Shown here: piece by piece, positions 14,947-24,621 of the stretch | Numbering within the stretch: the stretch's first letter is position 1 | Layout of the letters: each line of letters starts with the position of its first letter | NCBI GenBank assembly: GCA_964448855.1 | Contig: CAYUXI010000007.1 | Coordinates: 1-64,000, forward strand | Source: QAMX01 sp964448855 | GTDB taxonomy: Bacteria > Bacillota > Clostridia > Oscillospirales > QAMX01 | Direction: 5' to 3' | Length of the DNA: 64,000 nt | Program-made: the position numbers and the translations under genes | Notes under the pieces: model-generated | The model's input: only the letters and a program-made list of their open reading frames with translations | Database searches by the model: none | Told to the model about the DNA's origin: nothing

Positions 14947-17370
14947 TTACAGGGCAATGATCGTAACCCCATCCTCGCCCTCGCCGTAGACGCCGGGGCG
15001 GAAGGTTTTGACCTGACGATGGTGGCGGAGATGGCTGCGGACAGCGTCGCGCAGCTTGCCGGTTCCTTTGCCGTGGACGATGGTGGCTTCGGTCAAATGC
15101 TGACGAACCGCCGCATCCAGATACTGATCCAGCTCGTACAGCGCTTCGTCGGCTGCCAGCCCGCGCAGATCCAGTCGGTTGGAAACGGATGGGGCAGCAG
15201 CGCCGGGGAGCATCTGACTGGCAGCAGCCGCCGAAACGGGTACCTTCCGCTTCTTGGCAGCGGGCTTGTCGGCCGATTCGCAGATCAGACGCACCGCGTC
15301 CGTCTGCACGCGGACTTTCATGGAACCGGCCTGCACCTGAATCCGCCCATCCTTGTCCGGAACGGTCAAAACGACGCCGTCCACGCCCATCCGGTCAATC
15401 AGGACATGGTCACCGATGGCCAGCGGACGGCTGGGAACCACCGCATCGGGCAAATCCACAGCTGCTTCCGAAACGGCCGCTGATGCTTCCATGGCATTCA
15501 GACGACGCCGGGCTTCCACCGTTTCACGGTTCAAATCCAACGATTGCAGCTCGCCCTCGGCCTGCGCATACATCCGACGCAGATCGGCCAGCAGCGCATC
15601 GCTCTCGGCGCGGGCATCCCGGACAATCTGCATGGCCTCCTCACGGGCGGCGGCCTGCGCCTTGGCCTTTTCGGCCTCCAGCTGCTTTTCACGGTCACGC
15701 GCACGGCGTGTCAACGTCTCAATTTCGCGGCGAAGCACCTCGGCCTGCCGTTTTTCCTCCTCCAGCTTCTGGCGGTTGCGCTCCAGCTTGGAGATGACGT
15801 CTTCAAAATGGCTGGCTTCCGTCCCGATCAGTTCGTGCGCATGGGCAATGATTTCCTCCGGCAGACCCAGCCGCCTGGAAATGGCGAATGCGTTGGAGCG
15901 CCCGGGAATCCCGGTCAGCAGGCGATAGGTGGGACGGAGCGTCTCAATATCGAATTCGCAGGAGGCGTTTTCCACATTGGGTGTGTTGAGGGCGTACACC
16001 TTCAATTCTGCATAGTGCGTGGTGGCAGCCACTCTGGCACCGAGGGAAGCGGCGCGCTCAATCACGGCAATGGCCAGCGCGGCACCCTCCGTGGGGTCGG
16101 TACCCGCGCCGAGCTCATCGAACAAAACGAGCGAGTTCGGTGTCACACGGGAGAGAATCTCAACGATATTTTTCATGTGTGAGGAAAACGTGGAAAGAGA
16201 CTGCTCAATCGACTGCTCATCCCCGATATCCGCATAGACGCCGCCGTCAAAGGAAACGACAGAACCCTCTGCGGCTGGAATGTGCAGCCCGCAGCGCGCC
16301 ATCAGCGTGAGCAGCCCCAGCGTTTTCAGACTGACGGTTTTCCCGCCGGTGTTGGGACCTGTGACAATCAGCGTGTCGTATCCGGCGCCGAGCGCGATAT
16401 CGATCGGAACGACCTGCTTGGGGTCGATCATCGGATGCCGCGCCTTTTTCAGCTCAAAGCGGCCTTCCTCATTCAAAAGTGCCGGCCGCGCATCCAGTAC
16501 CTGCGAAAGACGCGCCCGTGCAAAAATCAGATCCAGCTGCACCAGCATCTGGTAAGAAAGCAGCAGAGCATCCCTCCGGGCAAAGGTTTCCGATGAAAAA
16601 CGCGCCAGAATCCGCTCAATCTCGTTCCGCTCTTCGCCTTTCAAAACGGAAATCTCATTGTTGGTCTCCACAACTGCCATCGGCTCAATAAACAGCGTGG
16701 CACCGCTGGACGAAACATCGTGAACCATGCCGGGCACACTGCTTTTGTGCTCAGCCTTGACCGGGACAACATACCGGCCGGAACGCTGCGTAATCAGCGT
16801 TTCCTGCAAAATTTTAGAGGCGTTCGGGCCGGAAATGATGCGCGCCAGAATCTCCCGAACGCGGCTCTGCGCAGCAGACAGCTTGCGCCGAATGGTCAAC
16901 AGCTCGTTGCTGGCCGTGTCGGCGATTTCATCCTCACTGAGAATGGCGTCCGTGATGCTGCGCTCAAAGCCGTAATCCGGTCGCAGCAGCGAAAAATAGT
17001 CGTCTATGCAGGTTTCGACCTCATCCCGATCGCGAAACCGGTAATCCCGCGCACTCCGCGCCGCACGGAAGAGCGCGGCAACCGTCAGCAACTCAGCCAT
17101 CGAGAGAATGCCGCCACGCTCTGCACGCAGCAGGAGGGCAGAAATATCCTGAACGCCGGAAAACGAGGGCGTACCCTTCCGACAGGCCAGCTGAAACGCG
17201 GCAGAGGTTTCCTCTGATAAACGATTGGCCTCCTTCAGACTGCCGGCGGGCGTCAGATTCAAAGCCGCTTCCTTGGCGGCCGGGGATACGGCATAGGAAG
17301 CGAGCTGCTCGCAGACCTTGTGCAGCTCCAGCGTCCGCATGGATTTGATTTGAAAATCGTCAATTGTCAT
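14947..17370 (-). CDS. mutS2: MutS2 ATPase/endonuclease (807 aa)
   Basis: The core/lever region is followed by the MutS-type ATPase with Walker A TGPNTGGKTVSLKT and Walker B DELGAGTDP. A long coiled coil (about residues 510-630, rich in Glu/Arg/Lys) follows, then a KOW-like segment and a C-terminal Smr nuclease domain (LDLRGLAADEA ... VHGKGTGKL). The mismatch-recognition domain of MutS is absent, as usual for MutS2. In Bacillus it acts on collided ribosomes and in recombination control. The ATG at 17370 (MTIDDFQ) follows GAAAGGAC and overlaps the recO end by 11 bases; a longer frame upstream reads through recO and is not used. Confidence 0.95.
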   Translation of the reverse strand: MTIDDFQIKSMRTLELHKVCEQLASYAVSPAAKEAALNLTPAGSLKEANRLSEETSAAFQLACRKGTPSFSGVQDISALLLRAERGGILSMAELLTVAALFRAARSARDYRFRDRDEVETCIDDYFSLLRPDYGFERSITDAILSEDEIADTASNELLTIRRKLSAAQSRVREILARIISGPNASKILQETLITQRSGRYVVPVKAEHKSSVPGMVHDVSSSGATLFIEPMAVVETNNEISVLKGEERNEIERILARFSSETFARRDALLLSYQMLVQLDLIFARARLSQVLDARPALLNEEGRFELKKARHPMIDPKQVVPIDIALGAGYDTLIVTGPNTGGKTVSLKTLGLLTLMARCGLHIPAAEGSVVSFDGGVYADIGDEQSIEQSLSTFSSHMKNIVEILSRVTPNSLVLFDELGAGTDPTEGAALAIAVIERAASLGARVAATTHYAELKVYALNTPNVENASCEFDIETLRPTYRLLTGIPGRSNAFAISRRLGLPEEIIAHAHELIGTEASHFEDVISKLERNRQKLEEEKRQAEVLRREIETLTRRARDREKQLEAEKAKAQAAAREEAMQIVRDARAESDALLADLRRMYAQAEGELQSLDLNRETVEARRRLNAMEASAAVSEAAVDLPDAVVPSRPLAIGDHVLIDRMGVDGVVLTVPDKDGRIQVQAGSMKVRVQTDAVRLICESADKPAAKKRKVPVSAAAASQMLPGAAAPSVSNRLDLRGLAADEALYELDQYLDAAVRQHLTEATIVHGKGTGKLRDAVRSHLRHHRQVKTFRPGVYGEGEDGVTIIAL

Positions 17371-18148
17371 AGCTATGTCCTTTCGGCGCTTCAACGGGAA
17401 GCGCCGGGAATGATTTGTAAAAATGCAGCGGCCTGGTATCGCAATCCAGCTGCGCAAACAGATATCGCTCCGTCACGGCGACCGTATCCGAAATGAGCGG
17501 TTCCTCCGGCGGAGCGGGCAAAACCTTCTTCAACGGCGCGGCGGAAAAATAGGCGAGAGCGGGCAGAACGCCGGACGGACAGAATAAGGCACCGGCCATG
17601 CGATCAGCCGTGGTCAGACAATCCGCACAGCAGACCGCGCCATCTGCCGGTAACAGACTTCCCTGTGCGCAGGGCGCACCGCAGCGGGAACAGACGGTCA
17701 GCTGCGGCGTATAGCCTGCAATGCAGGCCATGCGCATCTCAAACGCGGCACGAATCCACTCCGGCGGATAGGAATCGGCCGCCAACGCATACAGGCAATT
17801 TAAGGTCAACCGCAGCAAATCCTCACAGTCGGAATCCGAATCGGCAACAGCGGCGGCAATGTCCGAAAAATAGGCCGCTAAAGCCAGCTTTCGCGGATCC
17901 GTCCGAAGCCCGAGAAACAGCTCAAGGGGCTCCGCTGCGTTGACAGAATACAGCCCTTTGTTTTCGAATAACGTGAAATCCGTGTAGGAAAACAGCTGAC
18001 AGGCGGGTGCAAACGGGCATTTCAGCCGCATCACTCCGCGTGCACGCACCGAAATGCGGCCGCGCTCAGCTGTGATCACGGTCAACATTTTGTCGTGATC
18101 CTTGAAGCGGGTTTCGCGTGTGATAAGACCTTTGAGTTTGACAAACAC
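17360..18148 (-). CDS. recO: DNA repair protein RecO (262 aa)
   Basis: The N-terminal OB fold begins KLKGLITRETRFKDHDKML. The helical domain contains a four-cysteine zinc site (CSRCGAPC ... CCADC, about residues 160-185). RecO loads RecA on SSB-coated DNA with RecR. It starts at GTG 18148, supported by AAAGGAG seven bases upstream; that site lies inside the overlapping yqzL-like frame, suggesting coupled translation. The position between era and mutS2 matches many Firmicutes. Confidence 0.92.
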   Translation of the reverse strand: MFVKLKGLITRETRFKDHDKMLTVITAERGRISVRARGVMRLKCPFAPACQLFSYTDFTLFENKGLYSVNAAEPLELFLGLRTDPRKLALAAYFSDIAAAVADSDSDCEDLLRLTLNCLYALAADSYPPEWIRAAFEMRMACIAGYTPQLTVCSRCGAPCAQGSLLPADGAVCCADCLTTADRMAGALFCPSGVLPALAYFSAAPLKKVLPAPPEEPLISDTVAVTERYLFAQLDCDTRPLHFYKSFPALPVEAPKGHSYDN

Positions 18149-18242
18149 GTTTCGGCTCCTTTACTTTGATGCGGGCGTATAACAGGTAAGCCTCCGGCAG
18201 ACCTGTAGCGGCGAACAGAGCCCATGATTGCTTCTGGTTCAT
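18066..18242 (-). CDS. YqzL-like small protein overlapping recO (58 aa)
   Basis: A short frame begins ATG (18242) behind a perfect AGGAGGA. Its first 25 residues contain SWALFAATGLPEAYLLYARI, which fits the YqzL family pattern (Trp, Phe, TG-x-x-x-AYLLY) known from the era-recO interval of Bacillus and Clostridia. After that the frame runs on in the +1 phase over the recO start for 83 bases and ends at TGA (18066-18068); this tail (RSYHTRNPLQ...) is probably of little importance. The conserved site is its N-terminal half. Function is unknown in the family. Easily missed because it is short and overlaps recO. Confidence 0.75.
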   Translation of the reverse strand: MNQKQSWALFAATGLPEAYLLYARIKVKEPKRVCQTQRSYHTRNPLQGSRQNVDRDHS

Positions 18243-18321
18243 GGCGAAATCCTCCTGCCTGGTCGGTATTTGCCTTTAGCATTTGCCAAAGCCGAAGCGC
18301 ATATGAACCCAAGCGGAAAAA

Positions 18322-19236
18322 TTACAGCTCCTGATCCTGCATCACGGAAAGCTCCGAGAGGAAATAGGCGTTGTTGCGCCAGTCATTTTTGACCTTGACC
18401 CACAGCTTCAAAAAGACCGGGGCATCCAGCAGCCGCTCAATTTCAAGGCGGGCAGCAGAACCGACGTGCTTCAGCATGGAGCCCTGCCGGCCGATGATGA
18501 TGCTCTTGTGGCTGTCCTTTTCGCAGACGATCAGAACGTCGATCTCGATTTTTCCGGTTTCGTCCTCGGCAAACCGCTCTGTTTCACAGACGATGCCGTG
18601 CGGAACCTCTTCGTTCAATGCGCGCAGCAGCTGCTCACGAACCAGCTCCGCCGCCAGCACACGCTCCGGCTGATCGGTCAGTGCATCGTCCGGCAGCAGA
18701 TGCTCACCCTCCGGCAAACGCTCCTCGATCTCGGCGAGCAGCTCCTCACAGCCGTCACCCGTTCGCGCAGAGAGGGGGATGACTGCGGCGAAATCGTGCA
18801 GCGCTGCATACTGGCCGATGGTCTCCAAAATGATGTCTTTTCTCGAAACATCTGTTTTATTGAGCACCAGAATGCACGGAATTTCATTTTTCTTCAGCCG
18901 TTCAATCAACGTGATTTCCGGCTTGCCGGGCTGCTTGTCGGCCTGCGCGACCAAAATGGCCAGATCGACATCGTCCGCTGTCGAATAAATCGTTTTGATC
19001 ATTCGGTCGCCCAGCTTGGACTGCGGCTTGTGCAGCCCGGGCGTGTCCAGAAAAATCATCTGGACATTTCCGCGGGTCAGAACCCCGGTAATCTTGTTGC
19101 GCGTCGTTTGCGGCTTCGGAGAAACGATCGAAACCTTTTCGCCGATCAGCTGATTCAGAAGCGTCGATTTCCCGACGTTTGGCCGCCCGAGAATGGAAAC
19201 GGTGCCGCATTTGGAAAGAGCCTGCATATCATTCAT
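18322..19236 (-). CDS. era: Ribosome-assembly GTPase Era (304 aa)
   Basis: G-domain motifs are complete: G1 GRPNVGKST (about residues 17-25), G3 DTPGLHKP and G4 NKTD. The C-terminal KH domain carries IIIGRQGSMLKHVG. Era binds the 3' end of 16S rRNA and helps 30S maturation. ATG follows GGAGGA. It lies 17 bases after ybeY in the same direction, a pairing typical of Firmicutes that joins two 16S-processing factors. Confidence 0.97.
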   Translation of the reverse strand: MNDMQALSKCGTVSILGRPNVGKSTLLNQLIGEKVSIVSPKPQTTRNKITGVLTRGNVQMIFLDTPGLHKPQSKLGDRMIKTIYSTADDVDLAILVAQADKQPGKPEITLIERLKKNEIPCILVLNKTDVSRKDIILETIGQYAALHDFAAVIPLSARTGDGCEELLAEIEERLPEGEHLLPDDALTDQPERVLAAELVREQLLRALNEEVPHGIVCETERFAEDETGKIEIDVLIVCEKDSHKSIIIGRQGSMLKHVGSAARLEIERLLDAPVFLKLWVKVKNDWRNNAYFLSELSVMQDQEL

Positions 19237-19253
19237 GGAAACTTGTCCTCCGG

Positions 19254-19778
19254 TTATCGTAAAATATTGGCCGCCCGCAGAATCTGATCCTGCAAAGCGA
19301 ACATCTGCGCTTCGTCCTCCGGCGAAGTCTCGTGGTCATAGCCCAGCAGGTGCAGGGCGGAGTGCGCTGCCAAAAATGCACATTCCCGCAGCGGGGAATG
19401 CCCGTAGGCGTCGGCCTGCTCGATGGCGCGCTGTGTACAGATGACAATGCTGCCGAGGGCGATGCGCCGGTCCTGCCAGTCCTCCGGTGCAGCGACACTG
19501 CGCGGCTGATCGCCGGGATGGAGCGCAAGGGCAGGGAAGGAGAGGACATCCGTCACCGCGTCGCGGTCGCGCTGGCTGCGATTCAGTTCGCGAATTTCTG
19601 CTTCATCCACGAACAGCAGCTCGACACTCAGCGCATCCTCCATCTTCAAAAAAGCAAACGTGCTGCGCACCGCCTTCCGTGCAGCCGCCATCCAGGCGTC
19701 GTGCGGCGGCGGAGTGGATTGCGGCAGCGTAATGATCTGATGTGCCGGTGTCACTCGACGAATCGTAGAAATCAACAT
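19254..19778 (-). CDS. ybeY: Endoribonuclease YbeY (174 aa)
   Basis: The metal-binding motif reads AAHSALHLLGYDHE, giving the three His of the family (HGxLHLxGYDH), with Ser in place of the usual Gly. ELNRSQRDRDAVTDVLSFP and LGSIVIC are further family marks. YbeY takes part in 16S rRNA 3'-end processing and ribosome quality control. The ATG at 19778 (MLISTIRRV) is preferred; TTG and GTG codons just upstream are in the same frame, and GAAAGG lies 13 bases before the ATG, so the true start may be the GTG at 19781. A 25-residue extension precedes the core. Confidence 0.92.
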   Translation of the reverse strand: MLISTIRRVTPAHQIITLPQSTPPPHDAWMAAARKAVRSTFAFLKMEDALSVELLFVDEAEIRELNRSQRDRDAVTDVLSFPALALHPGDQPRSVAAPEDWQDRRIALGSIVICTQRAIEQADAYGHSPLRECAFLAAHSALHLLGYDHETSPEDEAQMFALQDQILRAANILR

Positions 19779-19827
19779 CACAGAAAAACAACCTTTCAAA
19801 AGAGATCAAAACCCGGAACACAGCCGG

Positions 19828-20838
19828 TCAACGCCGGAAGGACGAGCGATAAACGGTTCGCTTCTCGGCGGCCTGCTTGGCGTGCGCAGCGCCGTATTTG
19901 TCGTAGGCGTCGATGATGCGCTGTACCAGCTCGTGGCGCACCACATCGGCACTCGTCAGGAAAACGGAGGCAATGCCGTCCACGTGCTCTAAAATCTTGA
20001 CCGCATCCTTCAGACCGCTCCGCTTCCCGGCGGGCAGGTCAATCTGCGTGATGTCGCCGTTGACGACGACACGCGAATTGAACCCGATGCGCGTCAAAAA
20101 CATCTTCATCTGCTCCGGCGTCGTATTCTGCGCTTCGTCCAGAATGATAAAGGAATCGTCCAGCGTCCGCCCACGCATGAAGGCGAGCGGAGCCACTTCA
20201 ATGCTGCCGCGCTCCAGATATTTCTGAAAGGTATCGGGGCCGAGCATATCAAACAGCGCATCATAGAGCGGGCGCAGATAGGGGTCTACCTTGTTTTGCA
20301 GATCGCCCGGCAAAAAGCCGAGCTTCTCACCGGCTTCAACGGCCGGCCGCGTCAGAATAATCCGGTTGATTTCCTTAGCGCGAAACGCGGAAACGGCACA
20401 GGCAACCGCCAGATAGGTTTTCCCGGTTCCGGCCGGCCCGACGCCAAACGTGACCGGGTGCGTCCGAATGGCCTCCAGATATTTTTTCTGGCCGAGGGTC
20501 TTCCCCTTGATGGGTCTGCCCTTGGCCGTCACACAGACGACGTCGCTGGCCAGCCCGGCAATCTGCTGACTGTTGCCGTCGTTGACCAGAGTGATGCAAT
20601 AGCGGACATTCTGCGTAGAGATGGGCTCCCCGTGCGCTGCCAGCGAAAAGAGGCCGTTCAGCACTTTTTCCGCATGATCGACGGCTTCCGCGTCCTCACC
20701 GGTGATCTTGAGGTCGGTGTCGCGGTTGATGATCCGCACATCATAGGCCTGCTCAATCAGCTTGATATTCTCATCAAAATTTCCAAAGACCGTGGCGACA
20801 TTGTCCAGTCGATCGGTGATCAGCACTCTCTCGTACAT
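19828..20838 (-). CDS. PhoH-like ATPase (336 aa)
   Basis: The N-terminal KH-like region (residues 1-70) is followed by a P-loop ATPase with Walker A FGVGPAGTGKT (about 131-141) and Walker B FIILDEAQNTTPEQMKMFLTR. This is the PhoH/PhoL family found beside ybeY throughout Firmicutes and proposed to work with it in RNA metabolism. Start ATG at 20838 after AAAGGAG. Sixteen bases separate it from yqfD, so it is part of the same operon. Confidence 0.93.
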   Translation of the reverse strand: MYERVLITDRLDNVATVFGNFDENIKLIEQAYDVRIINRDTDLKITGEDAEAVDHAEKVLNGLFSLAAHGEPISTQNVRYCITLVNDGNSQQIAGLASDVVCVTAKGRPIKGKTLGQKKYLEAIRTHPVTFGVGPAGTGKTYLAVACAVSAFRAKEINRIILTRPAVEAGEKLGFLPGDLQNKVDPYLRPLYDALFDMLGPDTFQKYLERGSIEVAPLAFMRGRTLDDSFIILDEAQNTTPEQMKMFLTRIGFNSRVVVNGDITQIDLPAGKRSGLKDAVKILEHVDGIASVFLTSADVVRHELVQRIIDAYDKYGAAHAKQAAEKRTVYRSSFRR

Positions 20839-20853
20839 ACGGCAGAACTCCTT

Positions 20854-22053
20854 TCATGGTTGACGGATACTTCCCGTGTCGGTCAGTGGGGAATAGGGCT
20901 GCGAAACGACAATGTCCTCCAGACATTCAGCCGACAGCCGTACCGTCAAAACGTCGGAATCCACAGAAGCAGTCACCTCAGAGGTGACAATCTGCCCGTT
21001 CTTCAGGGAAGCACGGAGGCTCTCAAACAGAGCGGCAGTCAATCGCGCTTCCTCAACGGCCGGATCCAGAACGACCGGCTCTGTGACATATTCCAGATAC
21101 TGTTCCGTCACAATTGTCAACGGAAATCCGGACACAATTTTCCGACTCTCTATTATTATATCATACTCGTCAAATACTTTTCCATGGCTGAATGGTAAAT
21201 TTATGGGTTGACCGCAAAAAATCAGACGGCTTCGCCGCATTGCTTTCCCGGTATATACCTTCTGCCGGGCGATCAACGAGGACGAAGCGCACAGCTCGTG
21301 CCAGGTTCGCGCCTCAATATCGGCCAATGCGTGTACCAGCCGGAAATTGCCCTCCTGACCGATGGGAATCACCGCACTGACGAGCAGATCACCGCGCAGA
21401 ACCGTGTCGCCGACGGCAACCACCGGCTGGCCGTGATAGGCGTACAGTGCGGTGATTACACCGGTGCGGGCGGCATAGACCGAGGTCGGCTCATCGAGCG
21501 GGATGACCTCCGGCGCAATCGTCCGAAGCCGATAGTCGATTTCCACCGTCGAACCCCGCAGAAAAATGCCGATCCAGGACAGCTCCGGCACGGCGGCAAT
21601 GACCTGCTCCTTGATCATTTCCTCATCGATGGCGGCAATGGCTGCACCCGGCTTCAGCCCGAACACGGCGAGCTGGTGCAGCAGCTCATGCGCAGATAGC
21701 CCCTCCGCCCGGATAGAAATCTGCCAGACATACCGTGAGGACAGCAGGATCGCCAGCGCTGTCAAAAGACCGCCGAGCCAGAAAAAAGGACGGTGAAGCG
21801 ACGCCAGAACAATCGAACGAACGCCGGATTTTTGCACAATGCGAATCCGGACATGGCGGCCGGAGACCAGATGTGGAAGCCGTCGAAAATCGGCCGCACG
21901 CATCCGGACGCGCAGCGTCAGTGCATCCAAACGGCGGACATTCCGCAGTCGGATGCCATTTTGCAGACAGATGTTGAGAAACCGCTCCGGATCCGGCGAA
22001 GCAACAGACAGCTCAAGCTGCGTATCCAGCGCGGCCAGCAGAGACTGAATCAT
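20854..22053 (-). CDS. yqfD: Sporulation protein YqfD (399 aa)
   Basis: A membrane protein with a single strong transmembrane segment near residues 92-112 (FFWLGGLLTALAILL). The following extracytoplasmic part has POTRA-like repeats (EGLSAHELLHQL, GSTVEIDYR) and a lipoyl-like segment. It fits the YqfD family, made under sigma-E in the mother cell of spore formers. Start ATG 22053 behind GGGAGGG. yqfC lies 12 bases upstream, the conserved pair. Confidence 0.9.
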   Translation of the reverse strand: MIQSLLAALDTQLELSVASPDPERFLNICLQNGIRLRNVRRLDALTLRVRMRAADFRRLPHLVSGRHVRIRIVQKSGVRSIVLASLHRPFFWLGGLLTALAILLSSRYVWQISIRAEGLSAHELLHQLAVFGLKPGAAIAAIDEEMIKEQVIAAVPELSWIGIFLRGSTVEIDYRLRTIAPEVIPLDEPTSVYAARTGVITALYAYHGQPVVAVGDTVLRGDLLVSAVIPIGQEGNFRLVHALADIEARTWHELCASSSLIARQKVYTGKAMRRSRLIFCGQPINLPFSHGKVFDEYDIIIESRKIVSGFPLTIVTEQYLEYVTEPVVLDPAVEEARLTAALFESLRASLKNGQIVTSEVTASVDSDVLTVRLSAECLEDIVVSQPYSPLTDTGSIRQP

Positions 22054-22065
22054 GACACCCTCCCG

Positions 22066-22347
22066 TTATTCAAAGCAAATCTGAAGCAAACGCCCCCGAA
22101 CAATGGCACTCTGCCCGGAAGCGGCATCGATGTGCAGCGCCTCTCCGTGAATCTGAATCGCAAACCCGTCGCATGAAAACGCAACGCAGGTCTCTTCCGC
22201 ACGGGAAATCCGCTCATACGCGCCAATCCAAACCGATTCCTTCCCACAGACATACAGCTCACAGACGTTCGGCACAATCGTTTCCGGCAGATCGAATGCG
22301 GTCGCCGCCGCACGGTAGATTTTTTGATGCAGCTTGTGCAGGGTCAT
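22066..22347 (-). CDS. yqfC: Sporulation protein YqfC (93 aa)
   Basis: A small protein with the family pattern: a helical front (HKLHQKIYRAAATAFDLPE), then VCELYVCGKESVWIGAYERI and a repeated strand segment ending GRLLQICFE. ATG 22347 is used, about 10 bases after AAAGGCGG; a GTG four codons upstream touches the ribosome site and is unlikely. First gene of the long minus-strand cluster. No clear sigma-E promoter could be read in the 90 bases upstream. Confidence 0.88.
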   Translation of the reverse strand: MTLHKLHQKIYRAAATAFDLPETIVPNVCELYVCGKESVWIGAYERISRAEETCVAFSCDGFAIQIHGEALHIDAASGQSAIVRGRLLQICFE

Positions 22348-22440
22348 GGTGATTCCCACCGCCTTTCACGAATGAATATGCGAATCCGGCCTCAAAAAAC
22401 ACTGTCAGCCGCCCCGACACGGCAAATCTCCCGGCTTGAG

Positions 22441-22476
22441 AAAAAACGCCACGACCCTGTTGCAAAGGTCGCGGCG
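22441..22476 (-). terminator. Terminator of the lipoprotein gene
   Basis: Stem CGCCACGACC (22447-22456) / GGTCGCGGCG (22467-22476) with one mismatch. On the minus strand it is followed by TTTTTT (22446-22441). It separates the lipoprotein gene from the yqfC cluster on the same strand. Confidence 0.85.
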
Positions 22477-22507
22477 TTTCTGTACAGACGGAAAAAGGGG
22501 GAGCAGC

Positions 22508-24580
22508 TTACTTCCAAACAATCTGCTGAAGATACATCCCGTCGCCCGCTTCACAGACATCGAGAAAGTCGATGCGGAGCTTGTGGATGGTGCCAATCCA
22601 GAAGGCCTTGCCGGATAGATTGATGGTCAACGTGTGCAGCTGCCCGTCAGCGATGAGCGACTCTCGCACACTGGCATCAGCTGTCGGAGCGGTGATCGTC
22701 CCGGCGCAGAAAAACAGGTCGAGCATAGGATTGCCCGGGCTGTTCGTTTCCGGCAGCAGATACGTGATTTCCAGCGTCTTGTACTGGTTGGCAGAGAGCG
22801 CACCGTCGTACCCGATGGTCACGTGCGGGTCGGGGCCGGTGGCCGTCAGAAGCGTACCGCGTTCGGCAGAATGAAAGGCCACAACGGCATTGTTCGTGGG
22901 TCGCAGATATGCAGCGTGCTCCAAAACGGTGAAATCCAGCTCCGCCGCATCGGCTGCTGCCACGCTCCACTCGATGGACGGCACCTTGCCCTCACGAGGA
23001 CTTTTGTCCGCATACGAATCCTCATTGGTAACCACTGCTGAATCGTCCAGACGGAGACTTTGCCTGTGCAAATCCAGTGCGTCGTTCGCAGCAAAATCCC
23101 GCTGCTCCGTGAAGGTGGTTCGAATCTCGGAGAGCGTTCCGGTGGTCATGAGATAGCTGTACGCCAGCGGTTCAAAGGAGTGGAGCTGAATCATCGCTTC
23201 CGGCGCCACATAGTTGGTCGCCGCGCTGCGAGCCCCGGTGGAATAGGTGAATTGGTACCGGCCGGCGTAGAGCACATCGATATTCGGAACGTAGAGCCCG
23301 ATGCCGAAATCGTCCGTTGCATTCGTCCATGCGCACCAGGTTTCCGTGTTGGAGGCGCGGAGCCGGAAGGTACAGTCAGCGGCGTAATCGGCATCGCCCC
23401 AAAAATTCAGGTCATCGCGAAATGACAGCGTATCGCCCGTCCAGGGCTGCGTCCCGTTGTAGAACGAAAAGGTGCTCAGATAGCTGACGGTGTAGAAGGC
23501 TGGCAGCTCCTGATTGTGCAGGGGGTGCTCCCAGCCCGAAAAGTCGAGGAAACGATTGTCCACCTGAATGCGGTCTACGTAGAGCGTATACGTGTTTTCC
23601 ATGTAGGACGGGGTGATCCGGTTGTCGTTGGACCAGTCCATCGGCTGAGACTTGATGTACACCGAAGCGTCCGTGACCACCACATCAATGAGCCGACTGT
23701 GATTCTGCGCGACATCGCCGCCCTGCACGGGGTTGTAGACCCATTTGGAACCGTTGAAATGGCCGGGCGTGTATTCGCTGTTTTCCTGCACACCGTAGTA
23801 CGACTGCTGAATGAGCCGCCCGGTATCGTATTGGTTGACCAGATTGTCGAGACGCTTGATTCCACAGCGCTTGTCTTCCAGATAATTCACACCGCCGCCC
23901 CAGATGAGACGAATCCCCAGCTTGTAACGGGCATTTTCCAGATAGAACGTGTCGCTGCTTTCGCCGTACAGGGGGTAGTCCTGCGTATGGAACGTGCAGA
24001 GGGCAAAGCTGGCGGTCTCGTCGTTGCAGGTTTCAAAGGTCATGGACTGAACGCCAGCCCCGTGAAGGCCGCTCAGATAGGAGCGAATCAGACAGGAAAA
24101 GGTCTGCGTCCCAGCCTCCAGATAAAAATCATCGACGGCGGTCTGACCGTCAACCGTATAGGTGACGGTGCCGTACAAGGGCTGGGTGGCGGTATAGCCG
24201 AGCGCCCAACGGTTGAAGGCTTCGGCGGTGTCGGCGGGGTCAAAGACCAACGTCAGCCCTTTGTCGAAAACAAGCTGATTGCCCACAATGGAAGCATAGC
24301 CGGTCGCGGTGTAGCGCAGTCCACTGCTGTGGGTGACGGTTGCGGTCTGGCCTTCCTCCTGAATGGTGACGGTCGGCTCAAAGACCGGCTGATCAGGGAC
24401 GGCAATTTCAATGATCGAGTCGGAAACGGTGGTTGCTTCTGGATCAGCAGAGGATGCGGACGTCGCCGACGGACTGTCCGATGCGGTGGGATGCGCGGGT
24501 TCGGCCTGACAGGCGGCCAACGGAAGAAGCAGCGCTGTCAGAACGGCGGAGAGCCGGAACAAATGCGATCTGCGTTTCAT
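22508..24580 (-). CDS. Large lipoprotein of unknown function (690 aa)
   Basis: A signal peptide with lipobox LAAC puts the lipid-bearing cysteine at residue 24, followed by a Ser/Thr/Ala-rich spacer. The mature part is rich in aromatic residues and Asp/Asn/Gly (LIWGGGVNYLED, KWVYNPVQGGD), typical of beta-rich extracellular proteins. The last ~150 residues look like a carbohydrate-binding-type beta sandwich (GKAFWIGTIHKLRIDF). No catalytic family was recognised. It has its own promoter and terminator, is a single-gene unit, and sits divergent from the ylbJ-like gene. ATG 24580 follows AAGGAGG; a longer frame upstream lacks support. A role in binding or processing polysaccharide at the cell surface is a guess. 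Confidence 0.7.
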   Translation of the reverse strand: MKRRSHLFRLSAVLTALLLPLAACQAEPAHPTASDSPSATSASSADPEATTVSDSIIEIAVPDQPVFEPTVTIQEEGQTATVTHSSGLRYTATGYASIVGNQLVFDKGLTLVFDPADTAEAFNRWALGYTATQPLYGTVTYTVDGQTAVDDFYLEAGTQTFSCLIRSYLSGLHGAGVQSMTFETCNDETASFALCTFHTQDYPLYGESSDTFYLENARYKLGIRLIWGGGVNYLEDKRCGIKRLDNLVNQYDTGRLIQQSYYGVQENSEYTPGHFNGSKWVYNPVQGGDVAQNHSRLIDVVVTDASVYIKSQPMDWSNDNRITPSYMENTYTLYVDRIQVDNRFLDFSGWEHPLHNQELPAFYTVSYLSTFSFYNGTQPWTGDTLSFRDDLNFWGDADYAADCTFRLRASNTETWCAWTNATDDFGIGLYVPNIDVLYAGRYQFTYSTGARSAATNYVAPEAMIQLHSFEPLAYSYLMTTGTLSEIRTTFTEQRDFAANDALDLHRQSLRLDDSAVVTNEDSYADKSPREGKVPSIEWSVAAADAAELDFTVLEHAAYLRPTNNAVVAFHSAERGTLLTATGPDPHVTIGYDGALSANQYKTLEITYLLPETNSPGNPMLDLFFCAGTITAPTADASVRESLIADGQLHTLTINLSGKAFWIGTIHKLRIDFLDVCEAGDGMYLQQIVWK

Positions 24581-24621
24581 AAGGCGAAAACCTCCTTGCA
24601 CATGAAAACCCGGATGCATTG

